Below are positions 42,506 through 50,515 of a stretch of DNA of 64,000 nt, piece after piece. The notes beneath the pieces were generated by a model. That model was given only the letters and a program-made list of their open reading frames with translations. It did not search any database and had not been told where the DNA came from. Positions within the stretch are counted from its first letter, which is position 1. Each line of letters opens with the position of its first letter. The position numbers and the translations under genes are program-made. The DNA is taken from contig NZ_NHPP01000016.1 of assembly GCF_002838835.1 (NCBI RefSeq), positions 54,507-118,506 of the forward strand, given 5' to 3'. Source of the DNA: Siphonobacter sp. SORGH_AS_0500 (GTDB lineage Bacteria; Bacteroidota; Bacteroidia; Cytophagales; Spirosomataceae).

Positions 42506-45349
42506 TTAGAACGTTACCCCCACTTTAGCAAAGACAAAGCGGCCATTGAAACCAAACTGCGACACGGCCCGGCTGTAGAGGAATCGACCGTTAGAGGTAT
42601 TATCCAGTGCCGTCGTATAACTTTGAGTTGCGTCTGTGGCGTAATTGAACTGGTTGTTACGAGCATTGATGTACGCCTTATCGGGATACACATCGAACAG
42701 ATTGTTTGCTCCCAATGTCAGGGTTACGTGCTTGTTGAAAGCATAACTGGCCGTTACATCCGTTACCCATTTGGGCGAGAAAGTCTGGTCATTGTCAGCG
42801 GGGTAGGGAACGCCTGCTACAGTCGTACCAGGAATGGTAGCACTTCGATACGTTACCTCACCGAAGCGTACCGTCCGCAAAAAGAAATTCCAGGCTTTTA
42901 CCTGATAGTTAGCACTCAGATTGATCTTGCTTTTGGGTACCGAAGACTCAAAGCGGGACTGCTCTTCGCGGCTGAATAAACGGGTTTTCAGAGAAGGATC
43001 GGCTTCAATCACCGAAGAACCCTGAATGCGGGTTACTTTGGTTTCGTTGAAGTTTCCTGAAACAGTTAGGTTCAATGTATTCGCACCGACTTTGATACGA
43101 TCACTCAGCACAATGTCCAGACCCTTCGTGCGGGTATCAATGGCATTCGTGAAAAACTGAACAGAGTTGATGGTTTGATTCGGGTCAACCGTATTCAGAA
43201 TCGTATTAACCGTTCCAGTAGTACCCGACTCACGGGCAAACTGGCTGGAGAAAACGATCCGGTCTTTGATGTTAATCTGGTAGGCATCAATGGTCATGCT
43301 GAAGCTACCAAATTTACCCGTTAAACCCAGGCTGTAGTTTTGGGAGATTTCAGGTTTGAGTCTACCTACGCCAAACTGACTTACCACGGGACTTTCGTTA
43401 TTGACTGTCAATACCTGCCGGGCTACGCTGTTTACAAACTGGGTGGATTCGTTATTAAAATAAATCTGGTGCAACGAAGGAGCCCGGAACCCCGTGGATA
43501 CGGCCCCCCGTAAAGCCAGCCCCTGGAACAGATTCAGACGACCCGTGGCTTTGTAAGAAAGGTTGCTACCAAAGTCCGAGTAGTTTTCATAACGTAAGGC
43601 CGCTCCCAGTAATAAACGCTCTTTGAACTCGCCCTCAAAATCAGCGTAAATACCAACGTTAGTTCGGGTTTTTACCAGGGCATTAGCGGGTTTATAACCG
43701 GGAAATACCTGAGCACCCGCGGCGGTAGAAGAGGAGCCAATCATTCGGCCAGGAATATTCTCGGAAGGAATACCAAAGGACCAGGATTTTTCTTCACCTG
43801 CTCCAATTTCATACCGGCTGGTGCGGAACTCCGTGCCAAAAGCCGTGTTCAGAGCTGAAAATACCCCTGAGAATTCATGCCGTCTGCTAACGTCCAGGTT
43901 CACTACATTCTGGCCATATTTCAGTTTACCCGCGTAAAACTCAGTAGGGCTGGTGCCGACTGGAAGCGAAGCATTCAGCGTATTGGAGATATTAAATTTG
44001 ATGCTGTTTTCTCCGTAGGTATTACTTAAATCCCAGTTCCATTTTCCCAACATTCCTTTCAGGCCAAGTCCGCCTGAGAGGTCATGTACAGAAGTATTAA
44101 TCTGCGGCAGGAAACCGTTCGGATAAATTGACAGGTCAATTTGAGTAGATTGAGAAGGCAGGCGATAAAAACCAGCGGCATTTCCTTCTTTATTAGTGTA
44201 ACCCGCCTGACCGTAAAGCGTAACGTTAGTTCCGAGTTTATACTCAGCATTAGCCATTACGCCAAAATTTTTCACGGCAGCATTACCCACCCGCATGTTA
44301 TTGCGATCCAGTCCGGCGGCCTGAGCCTTGGCATCGTCGGCTGCTTTCAGAGTTTGACGAGCTTCTACCGTAGTCGCCGAAGAAGGCCATACCGAAGAGT
44401 ATAATAAGGGTCGGGTATCGAGTCCACCGCGATTGGTAGCTCCCCGATCCTGATACTGAGCGGCGATGTTTACGAAGCCTTTGTTATTCAGATTAAAGCC
44501 TTTCGAAAGATCGAACTGTACCGTTTTTCCGTCTGAATAACTCTTGCCTAAGGTATTCGTCAGACTTTGACCGTACATGAGATTGGCATTCCAGGGCGTT
44601 TCTTTTTTCAAAACCAGGTTAATAACGCCGGCAATGGCGTCAGAACCGTATTGGGCTGCAGCTCCATCGCGTAATACTTCAATTCGCTCAATGGCCGATA
44701 CTGGAATGGCATTTAAATCCGTTCCTACAGTTCCACGACCAAAGGTTCCATTGATATTGACCAGAGCAGTGGTGTGGCGACGTTTTCCATTCACGAGTAC
44801 TAATACCTGATCTGGCCCAAGACCCCGTAGCGAAGCGGGATCAATGTGATCGGTACCATCCGAAACGGTCTGACGGTTGGAGCTAAACGACGGAGCTACG
44901 TAGTTCATGATCTGCGTAAGATCGGTCTGAGCCACCAGCTTCATTTCCTTGGCTCCAATGACGTCCACCGGAACGGGTGTATCGGTGCTGGTACGGGCCT
45001 GCGAAGAGCGGGAACCCAGCACTACAATATCATTCAGGCTAACGGAAGATTCGTTGAGGACAAAATCCAGCTCAAGCGTTTGATTTCCCTTCACCTCGGC
45101 GGTTTTAACCAGACTCTCATAACCTACGGCCCGAGCAGTTATCTGATAAGAACCGGGCTGTACTTTCAACAGATACTCTCCAGTACCCGACGCATTCGCT
45201 CCGTTGTTGGTTGAATTAATCTGAACAGTTGCTCCAACAATGGCATTTCCTTTAGAATCCAGTACTCTGCCGCGAATTTGTTGAGCAAATAATGCACCAG
45301 GAAGAATGCATAAACACAGCATCCATAAACGTAAAAATAAAAGGTTCAT
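42506..45349 (-). CDS. TonB-dependent receptor with carboxypeptidase-regulatory-like domain
   Basis: A 947-residue outer-membrane barrel. The signal peptide ends LPGALFAQQ, followed by the Ig-like domain IRGRVLDSKGNAIVGATVQI, a plug with SRSSQARTSTDTPVPVDV, HIDPASLRGLGPDQVLVLVN and IERIEVLRDGAAAQYGSDAIAG, and a barrel ending in the canonical aromatic strand FVFAKVGVTF. The plug sequence, GLGPDQVLVLVNGKRRH, is that of the iron-complex or vitamin receptor group rather than SusC. No SusD partner is adjacent. No riboswitch is apparent upstream. The ligand is unknown. Confidence 0.93.
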   Translation of the reverse strand: MNLLFLRLWMLCLCILPGALFAQQIRGRVLDSKGNAIVGATVQINSTNNGANASGTGEYLLKVQPGSYQITARAVGYESLVKTAEVKGNQTLELDFVLNESSVSLNDIVVLGSRSSQARTSTDTPVPVDVIGAKEMKLVAQTDLTQIMNYVAPSFSSNRQTVSDGTDHIDPASLRGLGPDQVLVLVNGKRRHTTALVNINGTFGRGTVGTDLNAIPVSAIERIEVLRDGAAAQYGSDAIAGVINLVLKKETPWNANLMYGQSLTNTLGKSYSDGKTVQFDLSKGFNLNNKGFVNIAAQYQDRGATNRGGLDTRPLLYSSVWPSSATTVEARQTLKAADDAKAQAAGLDRNNMRVGNAAVKNFGVMANAEYKLGTNVTLYGQAGYTNKEGNAAGFYRLPSQSTQIDLSIYPNGFLPQINTSVHDLSGGLGLKGMLGKWNWDLSNTYGENSIKFNISNTLNASLPVGTSPTEFYAGKLKYGQNVVNLDVSRRHEFSGVFSALNTAFGTEFRTSRYEIGAGEEKSWSFGIPSENIPGRMIGSSSTAAGAQVFPGYKPANALVKTRTNVGIYADFEGEFKERLLLGAALRYENYSDFGSNLSYKATGRLNLFQGLALRGAVSTGFRAPSLHQIYFNNESTQFVNSVARQVLTVNNESPVVSQFGVGRLKPEISQNYSLGLTGKFGSFSMTIDAYQINIKDRIVFSSQFARESGTTGTVNTILNTVDPNQTINSVQFFTNAIDTRTKGLDIVLSDRIKVGANTLNLTVSGNFNETKVTRIQGSSVIEADPSLKTRLFSREEQSRFESSVPKSKINLSANYQVKAWNFFLRTVRFGEVTYRSATIPGTTVAGVPYPADNDQTFSPKWVTDVTASYAFNKHVTLTLGANNLFDVYPDKAYINARNNQFNYATDATQSYTTALDNTSNGRFLYSRAVSQFGFNGRFVFAKVGVTF

Positions 45350-46052
45350 AATGTTTAAAATTTGGGTATTCGTGAATCGCTATAATGTTATGACATTTTT
45401 AAGTAATATTGCTTATTTGGTTATTAATAAATAATTTTATAAATTAAGGGGAAGAGCCTGAGCTGAGGATTAGAGTAACCATTGCATGATTGAAGGTTAG
45501 CTAGAAAGGCATATAAGCTTCTTTGTTCTGGATGATAGGTCTGAAGTCCCTCACTATTCGTCCGCGACGCTAAGCGTTACAAATGCAGACTAACGTTCTT
45601 CATCTTCCAGGGTATTATCGAACAAGGTGGGAAAACCTAAATAGTAGGTTTCGGTCACGCCTGATTTGCAATCCAAATCCAAAATAGGATAAAAACGTTT
45701 TTGGGGTAGAGATGCGACTTTATAGCGTCTGGGTAAAAGGCGGCTTTTGTAATTAGTCCTCCCGCCATGGCTAGTGTCTCACCAGCCATTTATACGCAAA
45801 TAGTGTTTGGTGAGACACCAACCACGGCGTAGAACGGGTCTTGAATGAAGGAAAAACATACTTATGGCTCCCTGTTTTACTCAAAACATCATCTTAAAAA
45901 GCCTCTAGGTCTTTGCAAAAAATGCACAGAATAGGGATATCCCTGTCACGATTGAATAGGTTTAGACGTTTTTCGATGGAGAAATGAACTATTACTTGCT
46001 CAACTGATCGAAAATGGGCAGTTTGCGTAGAAGATTGCATAGCGAAACAATA
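45350..46052. repeat. Intergenic gap with A and B repeat elements
   Basis: The 45350-45700 part is AT-rich next to the receptor gene and then mixed, with no gene. A diverged A element lies at 45715-45730 (AGATGCGA ... AGCGTCT) followed by GGGTAAAAGGCGGCTTTTG, and a B element of the 3-nt-loop type at 45763-45829, with terminal CGCC/GGCG, loops TCT and AGA. The remainder to 46052 shows nothing recognisable. Confidence 0.7.
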
Positions 46053-46178
46053 ATGGAAGAAGAAAAGGAAGGCTTACCCCCCTTTGTCCGCTCCTGGCGA
46101 CAGTTGTATGGGTTGGTGATTGCCAATCTAATTTTGATGATTATGCTGTTCTGGTGGTTTACGGAAGCCTTTTCGTAA
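46053..46178 (+). CDS. 41-residue single-span membrane protein preceding the symporter
   Basis: A short gene reading MEEEKEGLPPFVRSWRQLYG, then a hydrophobic segment VIANLILMIMLFWWF and TEAFS, ending TAA. The charged N terminus, the PPFVxSWRQLYGLV motif and one membrane helix are the pattern of the small proteins encoded just ahead of sodium:solute symporters in Bacteroidota. It lies 55 bp upstream of the symporter. It may be a small subunit or assembly factor; that role is inferred from position. Confidence 0.75.
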   Translation: MEEEKEGLPPFVRSWRQLYGLVIANLILMIMLFWWFTEAFS

Positions 46179-46233
46179 GTACCGACTATTCTTTCGTCCA
46201 CACTTTTTAACCCTAAAATTTAAATACTCTGGA

Positions 46234-47919
46234 ATGTCTTTACTCGACTGGATCGTTCTGGCCGTTACGTTAACCTTTATTGTGGGTTACGGAATTTATC
46301 GCAGTCGGCGGGAACAGAACCTCGAATCCTACCTGACGGGTGGTCATACGTTACCCTGGTGGCAGGTGTGCCTGAGCGTTATGGCTACGCAGGCCTCCGC
46401 GGTTACCTTTCTTTCGGGACCGGGGCAGGCCTATACCGACGGGATGCGGTTTGTGCAGTTTTACTTTGGGTTGCCATTGGCGATGGTGGTCATTTCTATT
46501 ACCTTCATTCCCATCTTTCACCGCCTCAATGTCTATACGGCTTACGAATACCTGGAAACCCGTTTTGACCTTCGTACCCGAACCCTAACGGCAATTCTCT
46601 TTTTGGTGCCACGCTGGCTTTCAACGGGCATCAGTATCTATGCTCCCAGTATTATTCTTTCGACCATTTTCGGTTGGGATATCGTCTGGACGAATATAGC
46701 GATGGGCGGTATTTTATTGATTTACACCGTAGTAGGTGGAAGTCAGGCGGTGAGTTATACGCACGTGCAGCAGATGTTCATCGTATTGGGCGGCATGTTT
46801 CTGGCGGGCTGTCTGGTCGTACGGTTACTACCCGAAAATATGGGTTTTGTGGATACGCTGGAAGTGGCCGGAAAGATGAATAAACTCCAGACCATCAACT
46901 GGGAATTTGACCTGAATGATCGCTACAATGTCTGGTCGGGTGTAATCGGTGGTTTTTTCCTGCAATTAAGTTATTTCGGTACGGATCAGTCGCAGGTGGG
47001 ACGTTATCTGGGGGGCGAAACCATTAGCCAAAGTCGGTTAGGTTTATTAATGAATGGGATTATCAAGATTCCCATGCAGTTTTTGATCTTGTTGGTCGGA
47101 GCACTCGTTTTTGTCTTCTACCAGTTTCATCAAGCTCCTTTGGTATTTAATGAAACGGCATTGAGTAAGATCGAAAATACGGTTGATTATCAGGTTTTGC
47201 AGAAAAAAAATACGCAGATTTTTACGGAGAAAAAACAGGCCGTCACGCAGTTACAACAAGCTCTTGAGAAAAAGGATGCAGCTCAGGTAAATCTGCTTCA
47301 AAAGCAGGTACTGAACTTAACCAAGCAAAGCACCGAACTACGCGAGAAAACGCAGAAACTCGTCCGAGAAAAGGGTGGCGACGCCAACGACACCAATTAC
47401 ATCTTCCTGACTTTTGTCGTAAAATACTTACCTAAGGGGGTAGTCGGTTTATTGATCGCTATCATCTTTATTGCTTCCATGGGCTCCATCGCCTCGGCGA
47501 TTAACTCGCTGACTTCCAGTTTTGTAGTGGACATCTACCGACGCATGTGGGTAACGCAGGCTTCGGAATCTCATTATGTAAAGGTCTCTAAAATTAGTAC
47601 GGCTGTGTGGGGAGTATTAAGCATTGCAGTAGCCATGTACGCCAGTCGGGTAGGAAGTTTACTAGAGGCCGTTAACATTTTGGGTTCCTTATTTTACGGA
47701 ACCGTTTTAGGGGTTTTTGTGGTTGCTTTTTATTTTAAACAGATTGGAGCCAAAGCAACTTTCTGGGCGGCAGTTATGGCAGAGATCGGGGTAGTGGTTT
47801 GCTGGTTATTAAACTTAACGGCTTTCCTCTGGCTCAATGTAATCGGCTGCGTGGCTGTAGTAGCCATGGGTTTATTGCTGGAAACTATACTGGGGAAAAA
47901 TAAGGTGGTGAACGGGTGA
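46234..47919 (+). CDS. Sodium:solute symporter family protein
   Basis: Inner-membrane SSS transporter of 561 residues with about 13 helices. Family features are SLLDWIVLAVTLTFIVGYG at the N terminus, LPWWQVCLSVMATQASAVTFLSGPG (helix 2 sodium site), AYEYLETRFDLRTR and GSIASAINSLTSSFVVD. A hydrophilic, coiled-coil-like insert of about 70 residues (roughly 315-385, rich in Gln, Lys and Glu) interrupts two helices, which is unusual compared with PutP or vSGLT. The substrate (sugar, amino acid, sialic acid and so on) cannot be assigned. Confidence 0.92.
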   Translation: MSLLDWIVLAVTLTFIVGYGIYRSRREQNLESYLTGGHTLPWWQVCLSVMATQASAVTFLSGPGQAYTDGMRFVQFYFGLPLAMVVISITFIPIFHRLNVYTAYEYLETRFDLRTRTLTAILFLVPRWLSTGISIYAPSIILSTIFGWDIVWTNIAMGGILLIYTVVGGSQAVSYTHVQQMFIVLGGMFLAGCLVVRLLPENMGFVDTLEVAGKMNKLQTINWEFDLNDRYNVWSGVIGGFFLQLSYFGTDQSQVGRYLGGETISQSRLGLLMNGIIKIPMQFLILLVGALVFVFYQFHQAPLVFNETALSKIENTVDYQVLQKKNTQIFTEKKQAVTQLQQALEKKDAAQVNLLQKQVLNLTKQSTELREKTQKLVREKGGDANDTNYIFLTFVVKYLPKGVVGLLIAIIFIASMGSIASAINSLTSSFVVDIYRRMWVTQASESHYVKVSKISTAVWGVLSIAVAMYASRVGSLLEAVNILGSLFYGTVLGVFVVAFYFKQIGAKATFWAAVMAEIGVVVCWLLNLTAFLWLNVIGCVAVVAMGLLLETILGKNKVVNG

Positions 47920-47944
47920 TCACTAGTTTAGCGGTGTGTAATGA

Positions 47945-48245
47945 CACATCAAAAGAGCTTTTGATGCAGAGCTTATAACCCCAGCGGGGTTCAATCCGAA
48001 TAGCCCCGGGTGTCAACCCGGGGACCCTGGCAGCATAGGTAGGAAGAGGAGAGAGTGCTTGCTGCCAGTGAAAAGGCTGGCCGGGCCACGCTGGCAGCGG
48101 AATTGTAAATCTAAAAGAGCTTTTAATGTAGAGCTCGTAACCCCAGCGGGGTTGAATATGAATAGCCCCGGGTATTAACCCGGGGGAGTAATAGGTAGGG
48201 AGATAAGAAAGTGGTTGCTGCCAACGAAAGGCTGGCAGCGGAATC
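47945..48245. repeat. Tandem pair of C-family repeat units with D-family hairpins
   Basis: Two direct copies with a period of about 160 bp. Each runs AAAAGAGCTTTT, GAGCT(T/C), AACCCCAGCGGGGTT (hairpin 1), AAT..GAATAG, CCCCGGGT-loop-AACCCGGGG (hairpin 2), then a GCTGCCA.. ..GGCTGGCAGC hairpin (D family). Copy 1 spans 47950-48105, copy 2 48112-48243. An ORF reading through on the minus strand is an artefact of the repeat. Confidence 0.85.
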
Positions 48246-48266
48246 GCAAAACTGAAAACTAAACCG

Positions 48267-48872
48267 ATGCGGGAGGCACTAATCCATCTGGCCCATAGTG
48301 AAGCGAAAATGGCTAACATTATCGCCTCCGTTTCTTTATCCGAACCGCAAAGTTCGGGAGATGTATATTACGACCTGTTGAACTCGATTGTTTCTCAGCA
48401 GCTTTCCACGCAGGTAGCCGTCGTGATTTTTAATCGTTTTCTTAAATTATTTCCCGGAGAATATCCACATCCCAGGCAGTTACTGGCTTTGGAAACTGAA
48501 GAATTACGGGACGTGGGGTTATCCCGGGGTAAAGCTCAATACATGCAAAACGTCGCCGAGTTCTGGTTAGCTGAAAATCTGGAAACAAAAAACTGGGACG
48601 AGATGGATGATGACGCCATCGTCGATTACCTAAGTCAGATTAAAGGTGTAGGTCGCTGGACGGTGGAGATGATTCTAATCTTTACCCTGCAACGCCCCGA
48701 TGTTTTTCCCGTTGATGATCTGGGCGTTCAGCAGGCCATGATGCTGGCGTATGGTTTGGAGAAAGATCGGAATCTTCGCAAACGAATGATTGAAATTGCT
48801 GAGTCCTGGCGACCGTATCGCTCCACGGCTAGTCGGGCCTTATGGCGTTGGAAACACCAGGTAAAAAAGTAA
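48267..48872 (+). CDS. DNA-3-methyladenine glycosylase, HhH-GPD superfamily (AlkA-like)
   Basis: Base-excision glycosylase of 201 residues that would remove alkylated purines. The core DYLSQIKGVGRWTVEMILIF is the helix-hairpin-helix, followed by the catalytic aspartate in FPVDDLGVQQAMM; SIVSQQLSTQVAVVIFNRF is the early helix conserved in this group. It lacks the N-terminal AlkA domain, as in the short yeast Mag1 or Bacillus types. It is first of three closely spaced genes, with miaA and ogt following, a grouping that points to alkylation repair. Confidence 0.9.
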   Translation: MREALIHLAHSEAKMANIIASVSLSEPQSSGDVYYDLLNSIVSQQLSTQVAVVIFNRFLKLFPGEYPHPRQLLALETEELRDVGLSRGKAQYMQNVAEFWLAENLETKNWDEMDDDAIVDYLSQIKGVGRWTVEMILIFTLQRPDVFPVDDLGVQQAMMLAYGLEKDRNLRKRMIEIAESWRPYRSTASRALWRWKHQVKK

Positions 48873-48885
48873 GGAAGATTGATCA

Positions 48886-49806
48886 ATGAAAGTAGTAATC
48901 GTGATTGCCGGGCCTACGGCAGTGGGTAAAACGGAGCTTTGTGTAAAGCTGGCTCAGGAGTTAAATACCGAAATTGTGTCGGCGGATTCGCGGCAGTTTT
49001 ACAAAGAATTAAGCATCGGAACGGCTAAGCCCACGGCGGAAGAAATGCAGGGAATCCGGCATCATTTCATTGATTCACATTCCATACAGGATTACTTCAG
49101 TGTTGGCGATTTTGAACGGGAATGCCTGCAAACGCTCGAGGCTATTTTCTCAAGAAAAGACGTCGTTATTCTGACGGGTGGTTCCGGCTTATTTCTGAAA
49201 ACCATTACCGATGGACTGGACGAAATGCCCGAGGTAGATTTGAGCGTTCGTGAGGAATTGATGCAACGATTTGCAGAGCAAGGAATTACGCCGCTGGTGG
49301 AAGAATTACGTCGGCTCGATCCAGCTTATTTTGAATACGTAGATCGCAATAACACCCAGCGGATTGTGCGGGCATTGGAAGTGTGCCTGAGTACAGGTAA
49401 GCCTTATTCGAGCTTCCGAACGGGGCAAAAAGCGAAACGACCTTTTGAGGTAATAAAAATCTGCCTGACCCGCGACCGGGAAGTATTATATGACCGGATT
49501 AACCGACGGGTCAACCTGATGATGGAGGCTGGGTTAATCAATGAAGTAAAATCAGTAACAGATTATCGGGAGCATTATGCTCTGAAAACCGTAGGTTACC
49601 AGGAAGTTTTTGAATACTTCGATGGCACGTACGATTCTGGCAAAATGGTCGAAAAAATTCAGCAGAATAGTCGCCGCTACGCCAAACGGCAACTAACCTG
49701 GTTTCGCCATCAGGGCGATTTTCAATGGTTCGAAGCTTCAGATTACGAGGGGGTAAAAGCGTATATACTGGACCAGCTAGCCGGCTACCGTTCCTCAAAT
49801 GCATAG
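48886..49806 (+). CDS. miaA: tRNA dimethylallyltransferase MiaA
   Basis: Transfers dimethylallyl to N6 of A37 in tRNAs reading UNN codons. The P-loop IAGPTAVGKTEL is at residues 6-17, then the DMAPP/tRNA motif SADSRQFYKELSIGTAKPT, HHFIDSHSIQDYFSVGDFE, LTGGSGLFLKTITDGLD, and the C-terminal NSRRYAKRQLTWFRHQ typical of all MiaA. Length is 306 residues. It starts 13 nt after the glycosylase gene and ends 5 nt before ogt, so all three are probably one operon. Confidence 0.97.
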   Translation: MKVVIVIAGPTAVGKTELCVKLAQELNTEIVSADSRQFYKELSIGTAKPTAEEMQGIRHHFIDSHSIQDYFSVGDFERECLQTLEAIFSRKDVVILTGGSGLFLKTITDGLDEMPEVDLSVREELMQRFAEQGITPLVEELRRLDPAYFEYVDRNNTQRIVRALEVCLSTGKPYSSFRTGQKAKRPFEVIKICLTRDREVLYDRINRRVNLMMEAGLINEVKSVTDYREHYALKTVGYQEVFEYFDGTYDSGKMVEKIQQNSRRYAKRQLTWFRHQGDFQWFEASDYEGVKAYILDQLAGYRSSNA

Positions 49807-49811
49807 CAGCC

Positions 49812-50315
49812 ATGCTCAATCATCATAAAGTAATAACCTCACCCGTAGGAGCTTTAACCCTGATTGCTACGGAAAAAGGGCTAGCGGCGATCCTGTGGGA
49901 AAATGATAATCCTGACCGAATTGCCGTGGAGTTAGGGACTCGGGATGAGCAACATCCAGTTTTACTGGAAACGGAACGTCAGTTGAATGAATATTTTACC
50001 GGGAAACGGAAGCGTTTCGAGTTAACGCTCGATTTTATCGGAACGGATTTTCAAAAACAGGTCTGGCAGGCTTTACTGACTATTCCTTACGGAGTAACGC
50101 GTACATACGGAGAGATTGCCCAGCAGTTAAACAACCCGCAGTCGGTACGGGCAGTAGGTGGAGCTGCGAACCGTAATCCCATTTCCATCATTGCTCCCTG
50201 CCACCGGGTGGTCGGGTCTTCAGGTAAGTTAGTGGGTTTTGCGGGCGGATTGGACCGTAAAAATCGGTTACTGAGACTGGAAGGGGCCATTAAGCAAACA
50301 TCTTTATGGGAGTAA
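49812..50315 (+). CDS. ogt: Methylated-DNA--protein-cysteine S-methyltransferase
   Basis: Suicide repair of O6-methylguanine and O4-methylthymine. This 167-residue protein starts MLNHHKVITSPVGALTLIAT; the ATG at 49725 lies inside miaA and is rejected. The active-site motif is IIAPCHRVVGSSGKLVGFAG with the acceptor cysteine, preceded by the HTH segment IPYGVTRTYGEIAQQL and NRNPISI. It is the last gene of the glycosylase-miaA-ogt group. Confidence 0.95.
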   Translation: MLNHHKVITSPVGALTLIATEKGLAAILWENDNPDRIAVELGTRDEQHPVLLETERQLNEYFTGKRKRFELTLDFIGTDFQKQVWQALLTIPYGVTRTYGEIAQQLNNPQSVRAVGGAANRNPISIIAPCHRVVGSSGKLVGFAGGLDRKNRLLRLEGAIKQTSLWE

Positions 50316-50472
50316 TGGGGCTTCCCTTTTGGCTGATAAGGTATTAGAAAAGGGAGTATAGCTCTGACAGATGAAGGCTGGCAAGAAAGCCCTCCCCATA
50401 CCTAATAACCCTATTCTTTCAGACATGGAAGAAAACCATTTTTTAAGAATTAGAAACTCCATCAAAGATTAT

Positions 50473-50493
50473 TATTTGAAATAAGTCTAAATA
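50473..50493. promoter_or_regulatory. Candidate Fur-type operator ahead of the TonB receptor
   Basis: An imperfect inverted repeat TATTTGA-N6-TCTAAATA about 23 bp upstream of the receptor start. AT-rich dyads with TCTAAATA-like arms are the kind of site I would expect for an iron repressor in front of an iron-complex receptor; the match is by eye. Confidence 0.35.
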
Positions 50494-50515
50494 CAAATAG
50501 ATTTGGGGCCGTAAA

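Noticed and set aside
45350..45600. Riboswitch or Fur site upstream of the TonB receptor at 42506-45349
   Set aside because: Only generic AT-rich inverted words (TTATTT/AAATAA) are present, with no cobalamin or thiamine box; not strong enough to report as a feature.
47885..48319. 144-codon minus-strand ORF
   Set aside because: Its sequence repeats itself because it translates the tandem C-family repeats; it overlaps the ends of two real genes.
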